Assembly: GCA_002405475.1 (NCBI GenBank)
Contig: DHLX01000022.1
Coordinates: forward strand, 1 to 45,811
From: Burkholderiales bacterium UBA4657
GTDB taxonomy: Bacteria; Pseudomonadota; Gammaproteobacteria; Burkholderiales; Burkholderiaceae_E
Reading direction: 5' to 3'
DNA: 45,811 nucleotides
Below, piece by piece: positions 32,558 to 41,337 of the stretch. Each line of letters starts with the position of its first letter. The first letter of the stretch is position 1. The notes under the pieces were generated by a model that did not search any database, was not told the origin of the DNA, and saw only the letters and a program-made list of their open reading frames with translations. Position numbers and translations under genes: made by a program.

Positions 32558-34384
32558 ATGAATGCTCCTGTTCCCAGTCCGGTCGCGCCTTTGGCTGAGC
32601 CCGGACAGCGCCTGACCCTCAAGCTGGTGTTGCGTGAGCTGGTGGCCTCCGACTGGATCAAATCATCCGAGGCTGATGCGGTTTATAAACTGATTCGTCA
32701 GCAAACCAGGGAATTGCACCCGCTATCGGCGATTGCTGAAACACGTACCCGCGCCTCTGCTGGTAGTAAAGCTGGCCAGATGATGACGGGAGATCTGCTA
32801 GCCGAGTGGTTGTCTCAGCGCGTCGGTCTGGATTATTTTCATATCGACCCGCTGCGCGTTGATTTCACCCGTATTGCGGACGTCATGAGCTCGGCGTACG
32901 CCACCCGTTATGGCATATTGCCAGTTGAAGTGCGTCAAAACGAGATATTGATTGCCACTTGCGAGCCTTATGTCGATAGCTGGGTGGCCGAGATTTCCCA
33001 AGTCACACGCAAGCCCATCCGCCGTGTTATATCTAATCCGGCTGATATTACCCGCTATATTGTTGAGTTTTACAACCTGGCCAAATCGGTCAAGGGCGCT
33101 AATAAAATTGGCGTTGGCAGCCAGCAAAACTTCGAGCAACTGGTACATCTGGGTAACCAACTGGCCAGTGGTGGCAGATCGATTGACCAGAATGACGCCC
33201 ATATTGTCCAGATTGTGGACTGGCTATGGTTATATGCGTTCGAGCAGCGCGCTTCCGATATTCATCTTGAGCCGCGGCGCGATGCGGGGCACGTACGGTT
33301 TCGCATTGATGGCGTCTTGCACCAGGTTTATCAGGTACCGCCTACTGTAATTGCCGCCATGACGGCACGTATCAAGCTATTAGGCCGCATGGACGTGGTA
33401 GAAAAGCGTCGCCCGCAGGATGGTAGGGTCAAGACCAAAAATCCGGGTGGTCAGGAAATTGAATTGCGCCTGTCAACGCTGCCTACCGCGTTTGGTGAAA
33501 AACTGGTCATGCGTATTTTTGACCCCGAGGTTCTTGTCAAAGACTTTACCCAGTTAGGTTTTTCTGAAGAAGATATCGCACGCTGGCAGACCATGACCTC
33601 GCAGCCGAACGGCATCATTCTGGTCACGGGCCCGACGGGTTCGGGTAAAACCACGACCCTCTATTCCACACTCAAGCAACTGGCCACCGAAGAAGTCAAT
33701 GTTTGTACCGTGGAAGATCCGATAGAAATGGTCGAGCCGAGCTTTAATCAGATGCAGATACAGCATGGCATTGAGCTAAGCTTTGCCGATGGTTTGCGCG
33801 CCCTGATGCGGCAGGATCCGGACATCATTATGGTGGGCGAGATTCGTGACCTGGAAACAGCAGAGATGGCAATTCAGGCGGCTTTGACCGGGCATCTGGT
33901 ACTAAGCACTCTGCATACCAATGATGCACCCAGCGCGTTGTCGCGACTACTTGAACTGGGGGTGCCACCGTACCTGCTGAATGCCACCTTGCTCGGTGTC
34001 ATGGCACAACGACTGGTACGTACCTTGTGCCCGCATTGCAAACAGCCAGACGAGCAGGCGCCCAAGCGCCAACTGTGGGACGACATGATCCGTCCATTTA
34101 CTGCCGACCCCCCGGCGCATTTCTACAAGCCGGTCGGCTGCCTGGAATGTCGTATGACCGGATATCGCGGACGGCATGGTATTTATGAATCACTACTCAT
34201 GACCGACGACATGCGTCGACTGGTGCACTCCAGCCCCGATATTAGTGCCATACGCCGACTGGCAATGAAACAGGGTATGAAAACCCTGAGGGTCTCGGGT
34301 GCCGCCAAAATTGCTGCTGGAATTACCACACTGGAAGAGGTTTTGAAGGCTGCACCCTCAGCCGATGATCTGACCGTCATATAA
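32558..34384 (+). CDS. GspE/PulE/PilB family secretion ATPase, orphan
   Basis: A 608-residue AAA-type ATPase that powers type II secretion or type IV pili in its relatives. An MshEN-like N-terminal domain covers about 75-170. The ATPase core shows ASDIHLEPRRDAGHVRFRIDG (about 232-252), Walker A GPTGSGKTT (358-366), the Asp box TVEDPIE, Walker B DIIMVGEIRD (422-431) and the His box LSTLHTNDAPSAL. A zinc-binding tetra-cysteine is formed by CPHC and CLEC with about 40 residues between. No pilin, secretin or platform gene is nearby. It is followed by a response regulator and SixA, which suggests regulated motor activity. Confidence 0.85.
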   Translation: MNAPVPSPVAPLAEPGQRLTLKLVLRELVASDWIKSSEADAVYKLIRQQTRELHPLSAIAETRTRASAGSKAGQMMTGDLLAEWLSQRVGLDYFHIDPLRVDFTRIADVMSSAYATRYGILPVEVRQNEILIATCEPYVDSWVAEISQVTRKPIRRVISNPADITRYIVEFYNLAKSVKGANKIGVGSQQNFEQLVHLGNQLASGGRSIDQNDAHIVQIVDWLWLYAFEQRASDIHLEPRRDAGHVRFRIDGVLHQVYQVPPTVIAAMTARIKLLGRMDVVEKRRPQDGRVKTKNPGGQEIELRLSTLPTAFGEKLVMRIFDPEVLVKDFTQLGFSEEDIARWQTMTSQPNGIILVTGPTGSGKTTTLYSTLKQLATEEVNVCTVEDPIEMVEPSFNQMQIQHGIELSFADGLRALMRQDPDIIMVGEIRDLETAEMAIQAALTGHLVLSTLHTNDAPSALSRLLELGVPPYLLNATLLGVMAQRLVRTLCPHCKQPDEQAPKRQLWDDMIRPFTADPPAHFYKPVGCLECRMTGYRGRHGIYESLLMTDDMRRLVHSSPDISAIRRLAMKQGMKTLRVSGAAKIAAGITTLEEVLKAAPSADDLTVI

Positions 34385-34434
34385 GCGTGAATTAATTCAC
34401 ACTCTGATTGACCTTTCCGCGCCAGAATCGCGTA

Positions 34435-35421
34435 ATGTCTACTCCCCAAACCCGTGTTTTTAGTGTTGATATCATTGGTTTTTCACCGGCTGACCGTACT
34501 GTAATTGCGTCCATGTTTACGCTGTCGAAGCGCCGCAGCTTTCAGTACGAGCAGTATGTCGAACCAGGTTTTTCTTTGGCTCCAAGGCGACGTCCGGACT
34601 TATTTCTGACCGATGTAGATCATTTGAAATCGCTGGCTATCCTCAAGTCCAAAAGTCCGACCGTGACTCACCCGGCGGTTCTGATCGGATCGGATGCCCA
34701 TGGCCTGCAGTGGGAACTGGTCAAGCGTCCTATTAAATGGGCGGAATTGTTTGCCGCCATGGATAAGTCGATAGAGCGCGCAACAGCGGCACACGCCCTC
34801 ATTCCTGAAGAAAGACGTCTGGGCTGGCCGTTTTTTGACCGCCGCAAGCGTAGTCGCATCGAGCCTGAGCCGGCTACCAGCCCAATGTTCGACTCGAATG
34901 ATGATTTGCAGCGTACTTTGCCTTTAGCCAACGCCCAGTCTGCTCCTACTGTCTCTTTGCTGGACTCGGAAAAAAGCCATATGGGAGATGGGCCGGGCAG
35001 CTTGCCTTTGGTACGTGATCCGGCGGCTGATACTGTGCTGGTGGTTGACGATAACACCACCACGCGCCGTTTTCTGGCGAGTCAGCTGGCTCGTTTCGGT
35101 GTCAATATCGACTTTGCTGCGCATGGCGAGCAAGCCCTCGGCATGATTGCACGTAAACGCTATGTATGTGTGTTGCTCGATACCAGCTTGCCAGGTATAG
35201 ATGGTTACCAAACCTGTCGTCTGATCAAGTCGGTGACGACTCAGGCGCCTTCGGTAGTTTTGATGAGCGACAAGAGCAGTACCCTGAACCGGGTACGGGG
35301 GCGCCTTGCTGGCGGTGATGCATTTCTAGACAGGCAGGTTGACTATGACACGCTGGTCATTACCCTGGCACGTTATGCCGCCCCCAGAACTTATGCGACC
35401 GTGGTGACCGATTTACCATGA
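34435..35421 (+). CDS. Two-domain response regulator: degenerate receiver plus receiver
   Basis: A 328-residue protein with no DNA-binding domain. The C-terminal receiver (about 199-318) has the acidic pair Asp205/Asp206 (VVDDN), phospho-acceptor Asp249 (LLDTSLPG) and Ser278 (LMSDK). The usual Lys before the last strand loop is Arg300 (FLDRQV). The N-terminal part (about 7-115) looks like a degenerate receiver (DLFLTDVD, VLIGSD, KRPIKWAELF). The middle (about 120-195) is low-complexity and acidic. ATG 34435 is used; the ORF is open to 34408. Its end overlaps sixA (ATGA at 35418-35421), and it follows the secretion ATPase by 50 bases. Confidence 0.78.
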   Translation: MSTPQTRVFSVDIIGFSPADRTVIASMFTLSKRRSFQYEQYVEPGFSLAPRRRPDLFLTDVDHLKSLAILKSKSPTVTHPAVLIGSDAHGLQWELVKRPIKWAELFAAMDKSIERATAAHALIPEERRLGWPFFDRRKRSRIEPEPATSPMFDSNDDLQRTLPLANAQSAPTVSLLDSEKSHMGDGPGSLPLVRDPAADTVLVVDDNTTTRRFLASQLARFGVNIDFAAHGEQALGMIARKRYVCVLLDTSLPGIDGYQTCRLIKSVTTQAPSVVLMSDKSSTLNRVRGRLAGGDAFLDRQVDYDTLVITLARYAAPRTYATVVTDLP

Positions 35422-35885
35422 GTCAGTTGCTGTTGTGGCGTCATGCCGAAGCTGAAGATTGGCATACGTTAGGAGACTTGGCTCGACGCCTGACCCCGAA
35501 AGGTCGTGAGCAGGCACAGCGTGCAGCGCAATGGATTCTAAATCTGTGCCAGACTCAGGACTGGAAGCCTTATCTGATGGTCAGTCCGGCAGTACGAGCG
35601 CAGCAAACCGCAGAGGCCTTGAGTCGCCTCTGTTCATGGCCGATTCATACTGAAGCGCCGATTGCTCCGGGCGCCGATAGTGGTACTTTTCTGCAATCTG
35701 TGGATCGCGTTAGGGCTGACTGTGTTATCGCGGTTGGACATCAGCCCACTCTGGGGCAGGTATCGGCCAGGCTGTTGTTGCATCAGACCCATGATTTAAG
35801 CGTTAAAAAGAGTGCGGTCTGGTGGTTTCAGCTGCGGCCTGAACGCGCCGATAATGCCTTACGCGCGGTGTACTACCCCGACTAA
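35418..35885 (+). CDS. sixA: Phosphohistidine phosphatase SixA family
   Basis: A 155-residue histidine-phosphatase-fold protein. The catalytic RHA motif is in LLWRHAEAEDW, with the nucleophile His9; the second catalytic region is AVGHQPTLG near residue 110, with VSPAVRAQQTAEAL between. SixA removes phosphate from phosphohistidine in HPt-type or PTS-type proteins. Its start overlaps the response regulator stop (ATGA), so the two are coupled and may act in one phospho-relay. It converges on ppk1, leaving nine bases between the stop codons. Confidence 0.85.
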   Translation: MSQLLLWRHAEAEDWHTLGDLARRLTPKGREQAQRAAQWILNLCQTQDWKPYLMVSPAVRAQQTAEALSRLCSWPIHTEAPIAPGADSGTFLQSVDRVRADCVIAVGHQPTLGQVSARLLLHQTHDLSVKKSAVWWFQLRPERADNALRAVYYPD

Positions 35886-35894
35886 GACTCTGTG

Positions 35895-38006
35895 TCAGGC
35901 TGACTGTGCCAGTCTTCGTAACAGTAATTCCTGAGCAGCTTTGGCTTGGCGCGATTTAGAGACTCTGCGTACATAACTGCCGTCCGGCAGCATCAACCAG
36001 GTCTGCTTCTGGTCGGCTAGCAGGATCTTTAAGCCTTCGTCAATGACACGTTGTTTGAGTTTTTTATCTAGTATCGGGAAAGCCACTTCAACTCGGCGAA
36101 AAAAATTTCTATCCATCCAGTCCGCGCTGGCCAGATACACATGCTCATGACCGTTATCATAAAAATAAAAAGCGCGGCTGTGTTCGAGAAATCTGCCTAC
36201 TATGGAGCAGACTGTAATGCGCTCAGACAGCCCAGGAACGCCTGGCTTGAGGGCACAGACGCCACGTACGATCAAATCGACTTTTACTCCTGCCTGACTG
36301 GCCTCGTAGAGCAGCCGTATAACCTGGTCTTCGAGCAAGGCATTCATGCGCGCCATGATGTGTGCTTTTTTTCCTGCCCTTGCGTTAGAAATTTCATGCC
36401 GAATCGCGGCACAGACATTTTCATGCAAACTGAACGGTGATTGCCATAGCAGTTTGGTCGGCTTGTGCTTGCCCATGCCGGTTAACTGCTGAAATACTTC
36501 ATGAACGTCAGCACCTATGGCCTCGTTCACGGTAAACAGACCAAAGTCGGTATAGAGCCGGGCCGTGCGTGGATGATAGTTGCCGGTACCCAGGTGCATA
36601 TAGCGACGCATTTTGATGCTGCCATTTTTTGCTACTTCGCGCCGTACTACCAGCAATAGTTTGGCATGGGTTTTATGACCAACCACACCAAAAACAACGT
36701 GCGCACCGACTTGTTCCAGTCGTGCCGCCCAGTTGATATTGGTCTCCTCATCAAACCGCGCCATCAGTTCCAGCACGACTGTTACCTCCTTGCCCATTCG
36801 TGCGGCCTGCATCAACAGGTCCATCAATTCAGACTGGTTGCCAGTACGGTAAATGGTCTGCTTGATGGCTACGACACTCGGGTCGTTGACTGCTTCGCGC
36901 ACAAAATCCAGCACCGGCGTAAATGATTCATATGGGTGATGAACCAGAACATCTTGCTTGGCGATAACTTTGAACAGGCTTTTTTGCTTTTCCTCGCCTT
37001 TACGTAAGGCTTCTGGCAGGCCGGGCACAAAAGGTTTGAACTTGAGATCTGGCCGATCGACCAGATCGGGCAACTGCATGAGACGAACCAGATTGACCGG
37101 CCCCTTGACTGCAAATACATCGGGCTCCAACAGGCCAAACTGGCGGCATAAATAGCCGCGCATGCTGGCCGGAGTGTTTTCAGAGATTTCCAGACGTACC
37201 GCATCACCAAAATGGCGCTGCGATAGTTCGCCCTTCAGTGCTTCGCGCAAATTGGTAATTTCTTCTTCATCGATAAACAGGTCTGAATTCCGTGTGCAGC
37301 GAAACTGGTAGATGCCATTGATTTCCATACCAGGAAACAACTCGCCAACACAACTTTGCATGATCGAGGTCAGTAACATAAAACCATGGGAATGGCCGCT
37401 GATTTGCTGCGGTACCGGAATCAGTCGTGGCAGCGCACGTGGAGCCTGCACAATTGCCATACCGGAGTTACGACCAAAAGCGTCCTTACCTGAAAGTTCA
37501 ATCGCAAAATTCAAGGATTTATTCAGCACACGGGGAAAGGGGCGAGCCGGGTCGAGAGCAATCGGCGTCAGGATGGGATGCACCTCGCGCTCAAAATAGT
37601 CACGTGCAAACTGTCGCTGTACTTCATTCCAGGAGGCCATCATATGAAAAACAATGCCTTCCTGTTCCAGGCTGGGTAATAGCACTTCATTGAACAGGGC
37701 ATACTGACGTACTACCAGGGCATGTGCCTGTTCCGACACCAACTGCATTGTTTCAGTAACTGTCTTGCCGTCTTCAAAGACAAAACCTGGATCCTGGCGC
37801 AACTGGGCCTTCAGGCCTGACATGCGGATTTCAAAAAACTCGTCCAGATTACTCGAGACGATACAAACAAATTTCAGTCGCTCTAGCAATGGCGTGGCCG
37901 GGTCTTCAGCCTGGGCTAGTACCCGTTCATTGAATGACAACAGCCCCAATTCACGATTAAGAATGGGTGCAGATGCAAAGTCGATAGCGCTGGCAGGCTG
38001 ATTCAT
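35895..38006 (-). CDS. ppk1: Polyphosphate kinase 1
   Basis: A 703-residue polyphosphate kinase that makes polyphosphate from ATP. N-terminal NRELGLLSFNERVLAQAED, then the phospholipase-D-like catalytic domains: VVGHKTHAKLLLVVRRE with the phosphorylated His candidate, and YMHLGTGNYHPRTARLYTDFGL with the second His. The C-terminus holds IVRGVCALKPGVPGLSERI and SADWMDRNFFRRVEVAFPI, again in pieces. The frame is open to ATG 38033, but ATG 38006 is preferred: AGGA is 13 bases upstream and the Pho-box-like site would place the transcript start between the two. Divergent from ppx. Confidence 0.94.
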   Translation of the reverse strand: MNQPASAIDFASAPILNRELGLLSFNERVLAQAEDPATPLLERLKFVCIVSSNLDEFFEIRMSGLKAQLRQDPGFVFEDGKTVTETMQLVSEQAHALVVRQYALFNEVLLPSLEQEGIVFHMMASWNEVQRQFARDYFEREVHPILTPIALDPARPFPRVLNKSLNFAIELSGKDAFGRNSGMAIVQAPRALPRLIPVPQQISGHSHGFMLLTSIMQSCVGELFPGMEINGIYQFRCTRNSDLFIDEEEITNLREALKGELSQRHFGDAVRLEISENTPASMRGYLCRQFGLLEPDVFAVKGPVNLVRLMQLPDLVDRPDLKFKPFVPGLPEALRKGEEKQKSLFKVIAKQDVLVHHPYESFTPVLDFVREAVNDPSVVAIKQTIYRTGNQSELMDLLMQAARMGKEVTVVLELMARFDEETNINWAARLEQVGAHVVFGVVGHKTHAKLLLVVRREVAKNGSIKMRRYMHLGTGNYHPRTARLYTDFGLFTVNEAIGADVHEVFQQLTGMGKHKPTKLLWQSPFSLHENVCAAIRHEISNARAGKKAHIMARMNALLEDQVIRLLYEASQAGVKVDLIVRGVCALKPGVPGLSERITVCSIVGRFLEHSRAFYFYDNGHEHVYLASADWMDRNFFRRVEVAFPILDKKLKQRVIDEGLKILLADQKQTWLMLPDGSYVRRVSKSRQAKAAQELLLRRLAQSA

Positions 38007-38042
38007 CGAGAGGTTTTTCCTGTTTTTCACCATCGCTATTAA

Positions 38043-38060
38043 ATGTCGGAAATATGACGA
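38043..38060 (-). promoter_or_regulatory. Pho-box-like site facing ppk1
   Basis: On the minus strand TCGTCAT (38060-38054), four bases and CCGACAT (38049-38043) form two degenerate CTGTCAT repeats with 11-base spacing, as in Pho boxes bound by PhoB. Each half keeps five of seven bases. It points toward ppk1. Confidence 0.35.
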
Positions 38061-38097
38061 AATGAAGTCACGGTAATATTTTTCTATTTGCTCAAAA

Positions 38098-38115
38098 AAT
38101 TCATTGGACTGTCAT
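38098..38115 (+). promoter_or_regulatory. Pho-box-like site facing ppx
   Basis: AATTCAT (38098-38104), four bases and a perfect CTGTCAT (38109-38115) give an 11-base repeat resembling a Pho box, 45 bases before the ppx ATG. The first half keeps four of seven bases. Together with the opposite site it suggests PhoB control of both polyphosphate genes. Confidence 0.35.
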
Positions 38116-38160
38116 AATGCCGGTCTAGTTTTGACCAAAACGAGAGAATAGCGCAATAAA

Positions 38161-39726
38161 ATGAGAGAACCATCGTTGATCGCCGCTGTAGACTGCGGTT
38201 CCAACAGTTTTCGGCTGCTGATTGGCAGAGTCGTGGAAACCGCTCATGGAAAACAGATTTACCCTTTGGATGCCTACAAGGAAACGGTGCGACTGGCAGC
38301 CGGGCTGAACAAGGACAAACTTCTGGATGATGATGCTTTTACCCGCGGCCTGGCCACGTTGGCGCGTTTTGGGGAACGTCTGCGTTCGTTTCATCCTGAT
38401 CAGGTTCGTGCGGTAGCGACTAATACCTTGCGCGTTGCACGGAACGCCACTGCCTTTCTCAAGCAGGCCGAGGAAGTGATGGGTTTTCCGCTGGAAGTGA
38501 TTGCCGGCCGGGAAGAGGCGCGTCTGGTTTATGTTGGCGTTTCCCACGCCCTGCCCATGCCGGCGACTGAAAATGGCAGTCTCGGTAACCGTCTGGTGGT
38601 CGATATTGGTGGTGGTTCGACCGAGTTTGTTATTGGGCAAGGCTTCGAACCCGACCTGATGGAAAGCCTGTATATGGGCTGCGTGAGTTGGTCGCGTAAT
38701 TTTTTCCGTACTGGCGAAATTGACCGGCATAACCTGAAAGAGGCTGAACTGGCCGCGGAACGCGAAATTGCTGTGATTGCCAAAACCTACCGCCAGCGCG
38801 GCTGGGAACAGGCGGTAGGGTCGGCTGGTACGGCTAACGCTTTGGCTGATCTGATTCATTTGAACAATCTGGGTGGCGCTGCTACTGCCCCCGAGGGGGT
38901 GATCACCCGTGATGGCATGGAGGCCATGCGCCAGGAATTATTGCATGTTGGCCACATAGACAAGTTGAGACTTGAAGGACTGAAACCAGATCGTATACCT
39001 GTTTTACTGGGTGGCTTTGCCATCATGATGGCGGTATTCCGCGAGCTGGGCTTGGAGCGGATGGAAACCTGTGACAACGCGCTACGCTTGGGGGTCATGT
39101 ATGACCTGATCGGCCGCAGTGAAAATCACGACCTGCGTTCTGTTACCGTGGCACAGTTTCAGGAGCGCTATGGCGTTGATCGTGCCCAGGCTATGCGGGT
39201 CGCCGAGCTGGCGACGCGCCTGTTTGCATCGGCGGGTTTGTTGCAGGGTGATGAACTGGAAGAGACGCTGCAATTTTTGCGCTGGGCCGCGGCATTGCAT
39301 GAAGTGGGTTTATCGATTTCTCATTCCAGCTATCACAAGCATTCGTCCTATATTCTGGCCAATGCCGACATGCCCGGCTTTTCCAAAAAAGACCAGCAGG
39401 AACTGGCCACGTTGGCGCTAGGACACGCAGGAAAACTGCCCAAACTGCGCGCCGCCATGGAGGCGCGCGCCAAACGGGCTGATACGCTTGACTGGACCCG
39501 GGTGGCATGCCTGCGTTTTGCCGCTCTGCTGTTCAGGCGCCGTGTCGATGTCGTGTTGCCGCCGGTCACGCTGGAAGTTCGGGCCGAAGTCTTGACCCTT
39601 AACTTTGCCGGTGACTGGCTTGAGCAGCATCCCTTGACGGCCTATTCACTGGAACAGGAAGTGGCAGAATGGGAAAAAGTTGGCATGACGCTCAGGGTGC
39701 TGGCGGGGGCCGAACTGGTGGCCTGA
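38161..39726 (+). CDS. ppx: Exopolyphosphatase (Ppx/GppA family)
   Basis: A 521-residue Ppx/GppA protein that releases phosphate from polyphosphate ends or hydrolyses pppGpp. The sugar-kinase-like ATPase fold shows AAVDCGSNSFRLLIG (residues 7-21), ATNTLRVARN, the catalytic Glu in AGREEARLVY and VVDIGGGSTEFVIG. An HD-like C-terminal helical domain follows from about 320 (AALHEVGLSISHSSYHKHS). Together with the divergent ppk1, exopolyphosphatase activity is favoured. ATG 38161 is 3 bases after GCGCAA; a weak GAGAGAA lies upstream. Its 3' end overlaps the convergent aquaporin gene by 35 bases. Confidence 0.92.
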   Translation: MREPSLIAAVDCGSNSFRLLIGRVVETAHGKQIYPLDAYKETVRLAAGLNKDKLLDDDAFTRGLATLARFGERLRSFHPDQVRAVATNTLRVARNATAFLKQAEEVMGFPLEVIAGREEARLVYVGVSHALPMPATENGSLGNRLVVDIGGGSTEFVIGQGFEPDLMESLYMGCVSWSRNFFRTGEIDRHNLKEAELAAEREIAVIAKTYRQRGWEQAVGSAGTANALADLIHLNNLGGAATAPEGVITRDGMEAMRQELLHVGHIDKLRLEGLKPDRIPVLLGGFAIMMAVFRELGLERMETCDNALRLGVMYDLIGRSENHDLRSVTVAQFQERYGVDRAQAMRVAELATRLFASAGLLQGDELEETLQFLRWAAALHEVGLSISHSSYHKHSSYILANADMPGFSKKDQQELATLALGHAGKLPKLRAAMEARAKRADTLDWTRVACLRFAALLFRRRVDVVLPPVTLEVRAEVLTLNFAGDWLEQHPLTAYSLEQEVAEWEKVGMTLRVLAGAELVA

Positions 39727-40369
39727 ACAAGGCATAAAAAACCGCCAAAGCCAGTAGCAGTCCTGCCAGTTGCGCCACCATAAACGCTGGCGCGTCGGTT
39801 GGCATAATACCGGCAAAAGTATTGCTCCAGCAGCGTGCCAAGGTCACCGCCGGGTTGGCGAATGAAGTCGAAGCGGTAAACCAGTACGCACTGGTAATGT
39901 ACAAACCGACTGCTGCCGCCGTTGTGTGTAGCGACCAGGCTGAGGCATTCAGCACCACCAGTAGCAGGCCAAAAGTGGCGGTAGCCTCGGCCAGCCACTG
40001 ACCTGGACCGGTACGTACTTTCTCGGACACTTGCCACAGCGGCAAATCAAACATCGCGTGTGCCAGTACAACGCCCAGTATGGCCCCTGATACTTGGGCT
40101 GTGACATAAAGCAAGCCCAGTCTTAGCGATATATGCCGATTTAGTACTTGAGCCAGCGTCACGACCGGGTTGAAATGCGCGCCCGATATGGGACCAAACA
40201 GCAGAATCAGCACAAACAGGGCGGCTCCGGTAGCGATACTATTAGCCAGCAAGGCTACCGCTGTATTACCCTGGGACAGGTGTTCACCCATAATGCCGGA
40301 GCCGATCACTACGGCCAGCAATAACGCCGTCCCCAGCGCTTCAGCGCTGATGCGCCTAAGAACTTGCAT
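39692..40369 (-). CDS. Aquaporin/glycerol-facilitator family channel in ars operon (AqpS-like)
   Basis: A 225-residue MIP-family channel with six helices. The first NPA loop is changed to NPV (GAHFNPVVTL, about residues 64-73), the second is intact (FANPAVTLARC, about 171-181). Such channels replace an arsenite pump in some ars operons (AqpS in Sinorhizobium), letting arsenite made by ArsC leave downhill. It starts two bases after the arsC stop and is the last gene of the operon; no arsB or acr3 pump gene is present. The tail is proline-rich (RPPVRPPPAP) and overlaps ppx on the other strand. Confidence 0.85.
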   Translation of the reverse strand: MQVLRRISAEALGTALLLAVVIGSGIMGEHLSQGNTAVALLANSIATGAALFVLILLFGPISGAHFNPVVTLAQVLNRHISLRLGLLYVTAQVSGAILGVVLAHAMFDLPLWQVSEKVRTGPGQWLAEATATFGLLLVVLNASAWSLHTTAAAVGLYITSAYWFTASTSFANPAVTLARCWSNTFAGIMPTDAPAFMVAQLAGLLLALAVFYALFRPPVRPPPAP

Positions 40370-40371
40370 GC

Positions 40372-40866
40372 TTACTGCGCCAGGGAACGGGTTTCTTGTT
40401 GCAGCGACAATCGGTCGAGCTTCTCAAAAGGCAAACTCAGGAAGATGTCCAGTCGTTGTTTGATGGCACGCATGGTCTGCTCAAATGCAGCCAGTTTTTC
40501 CGAATCACTGCCTTGTACTGCGGCCGGGTCGGGATAACCCCAATGCGCGGTGACCGGCTGTCCCGGCCAGTACGGGCAAACTTCACCCGCAGCGTTATCG
40601 CATACCGTAATCACCAGATCCATTTTCGGCGCATCGGTCTGGGCGAATTCATCCCAGCTTTTACTGCGCAGGCCATCAGTGGCGATGCCCGCTTTCTGCA
40701 GTACCTGCAACGCGAAAGGATTGACCCGTCCAGCAGGCTGACTGCCGGCAGAAAACGCCCGAAAACGCTCACTGCCAAGATGGTTCAACAGGCACTCGAA
40801 CAAGATGCTACGGGCCGAATTGCCGGTACACAAAAAAAGGACATTGATGGAATGAGAGGTAGTCAT
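40372..40866 (-). CDS. arsC: Arsenate reductase, low-molecular-weight phosphatase type
   Basis: A 164-residue arsenate reductase of the LMW tyrosine phosphatase fold. The phosphate-binding loop CTGNSARS starts with the nucleophile Cys13 and ends with Arg19. MDLVITVCDNAAGEVCP provides further conserved cysteines (about residues 89 and 96), which in thioredoxin-linked ArsC take part in the disulfide cascade, and WGYPDPAAVQGS holds the general-acid Asp. It reduces arsenate to arsenite for exit through the adjacent aquaporin. It lies 21 bases after arsI and directly before the aquaporin gene. Confidence 0.92.
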   Translation of the reverse strand: MTTSHSINVLFLCTGNSARSILFECLLNHLGSERFRAFSAGSQPAGRVNPFALQVLQKAGIATDGLRSKSWDEFAQTDAPKMDLVITVCDNAAGEVCPYWPGQPVTAHWGYPDPAAVQGSDSEKLAAFEQTMRAIKQRLDIFLSLPFEKLDRLSLQQETRSLAQ

Positions 40867-40887
40867 AAAGAAACCTGAAAAAAAGAA

Positions 40888-41337
40888 TTAACAAGATTGG
40901 CCAGGACCGCAACAGGCAGCAGCCGACTTGACCGCGATAGTGACCGGCTTTTTGTGTTCACCGTGAAAGGTCGGGACCTGGTTCAGACTTTGAAACGCTT
41001 CCCAGGCCAAACCCTGCGGGTCAGTGACCCAGTGCTTGTTGCTGACGGCATAGCAGCAAGCAGCATTTTCTTCATGCACAACACTACTGCGATCAGCGGC
41101 TTCATAGGCGCTACGCAATTGATCCAGTACTTCGGCGTCGTCGGCTTGAAATCCCAAATGATCGATACCCACGCGCTCGCTGAAGGTGGAAATGGCAAAA
41201 TTCACCTTCGGGTCGTCCAGCATCCATTTGGCATAGTCAGGTTTGACCACGTTGGGAGCCTGCCCGAACAGAGTTGAGTAAAAGCGGATATTTTGTTCCA
41301 GATCCGTGACCGATAAATGCAGGTGAAAGCGTTTCAT
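40888..41337 (-). CDS. arsI: ArsI/CadI family VOC protein, C-As lyase
   Basis: A 149-residue vicinal-oxygen-chelate protein of the ArsI/CadI family. Predicted metal ligands are His5 or His7, His60 (RVGIDHLGF) and Glu113 (LAWEAF). The paired Cys94-Cys95 (NAACCYAVSNKHWVTDPQG) are the trivalent-arsenic site of ArsI, a dioxygenase that demethylates methylarsenite to arsenite. The C-terminus is rich in Cys (142, 143, 149). The start overlaps the arsR stop (ATGA at 41337-41334). A role in methylarsenite or aromatic arsenical breakdown is likely; the same family includes proteins with only binding roles. Confidence 0.85.
   Translation of the reverse strand: MKRFHLHLSVTDLEQNIRFYSTLFGQAPNVVKPDYAKWMLDDPKVNFAISTFSERVGIDHLGFQADDAEVLDQLRSAYEAADRSSVVHEENAACCYAVSNKHWVTDPQGLAWEAFQSLNQVPTFHGEHKKPVTIAVKSAAACCGPGQSC

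Noticed and set aside
38125..38859. 244-codon open frame on the minus strand inside ppx
   Set aside because: It lies fully antisense to well-conserved ppx motifs and its translation shows no family features; it is a shadow of the codon pattern.
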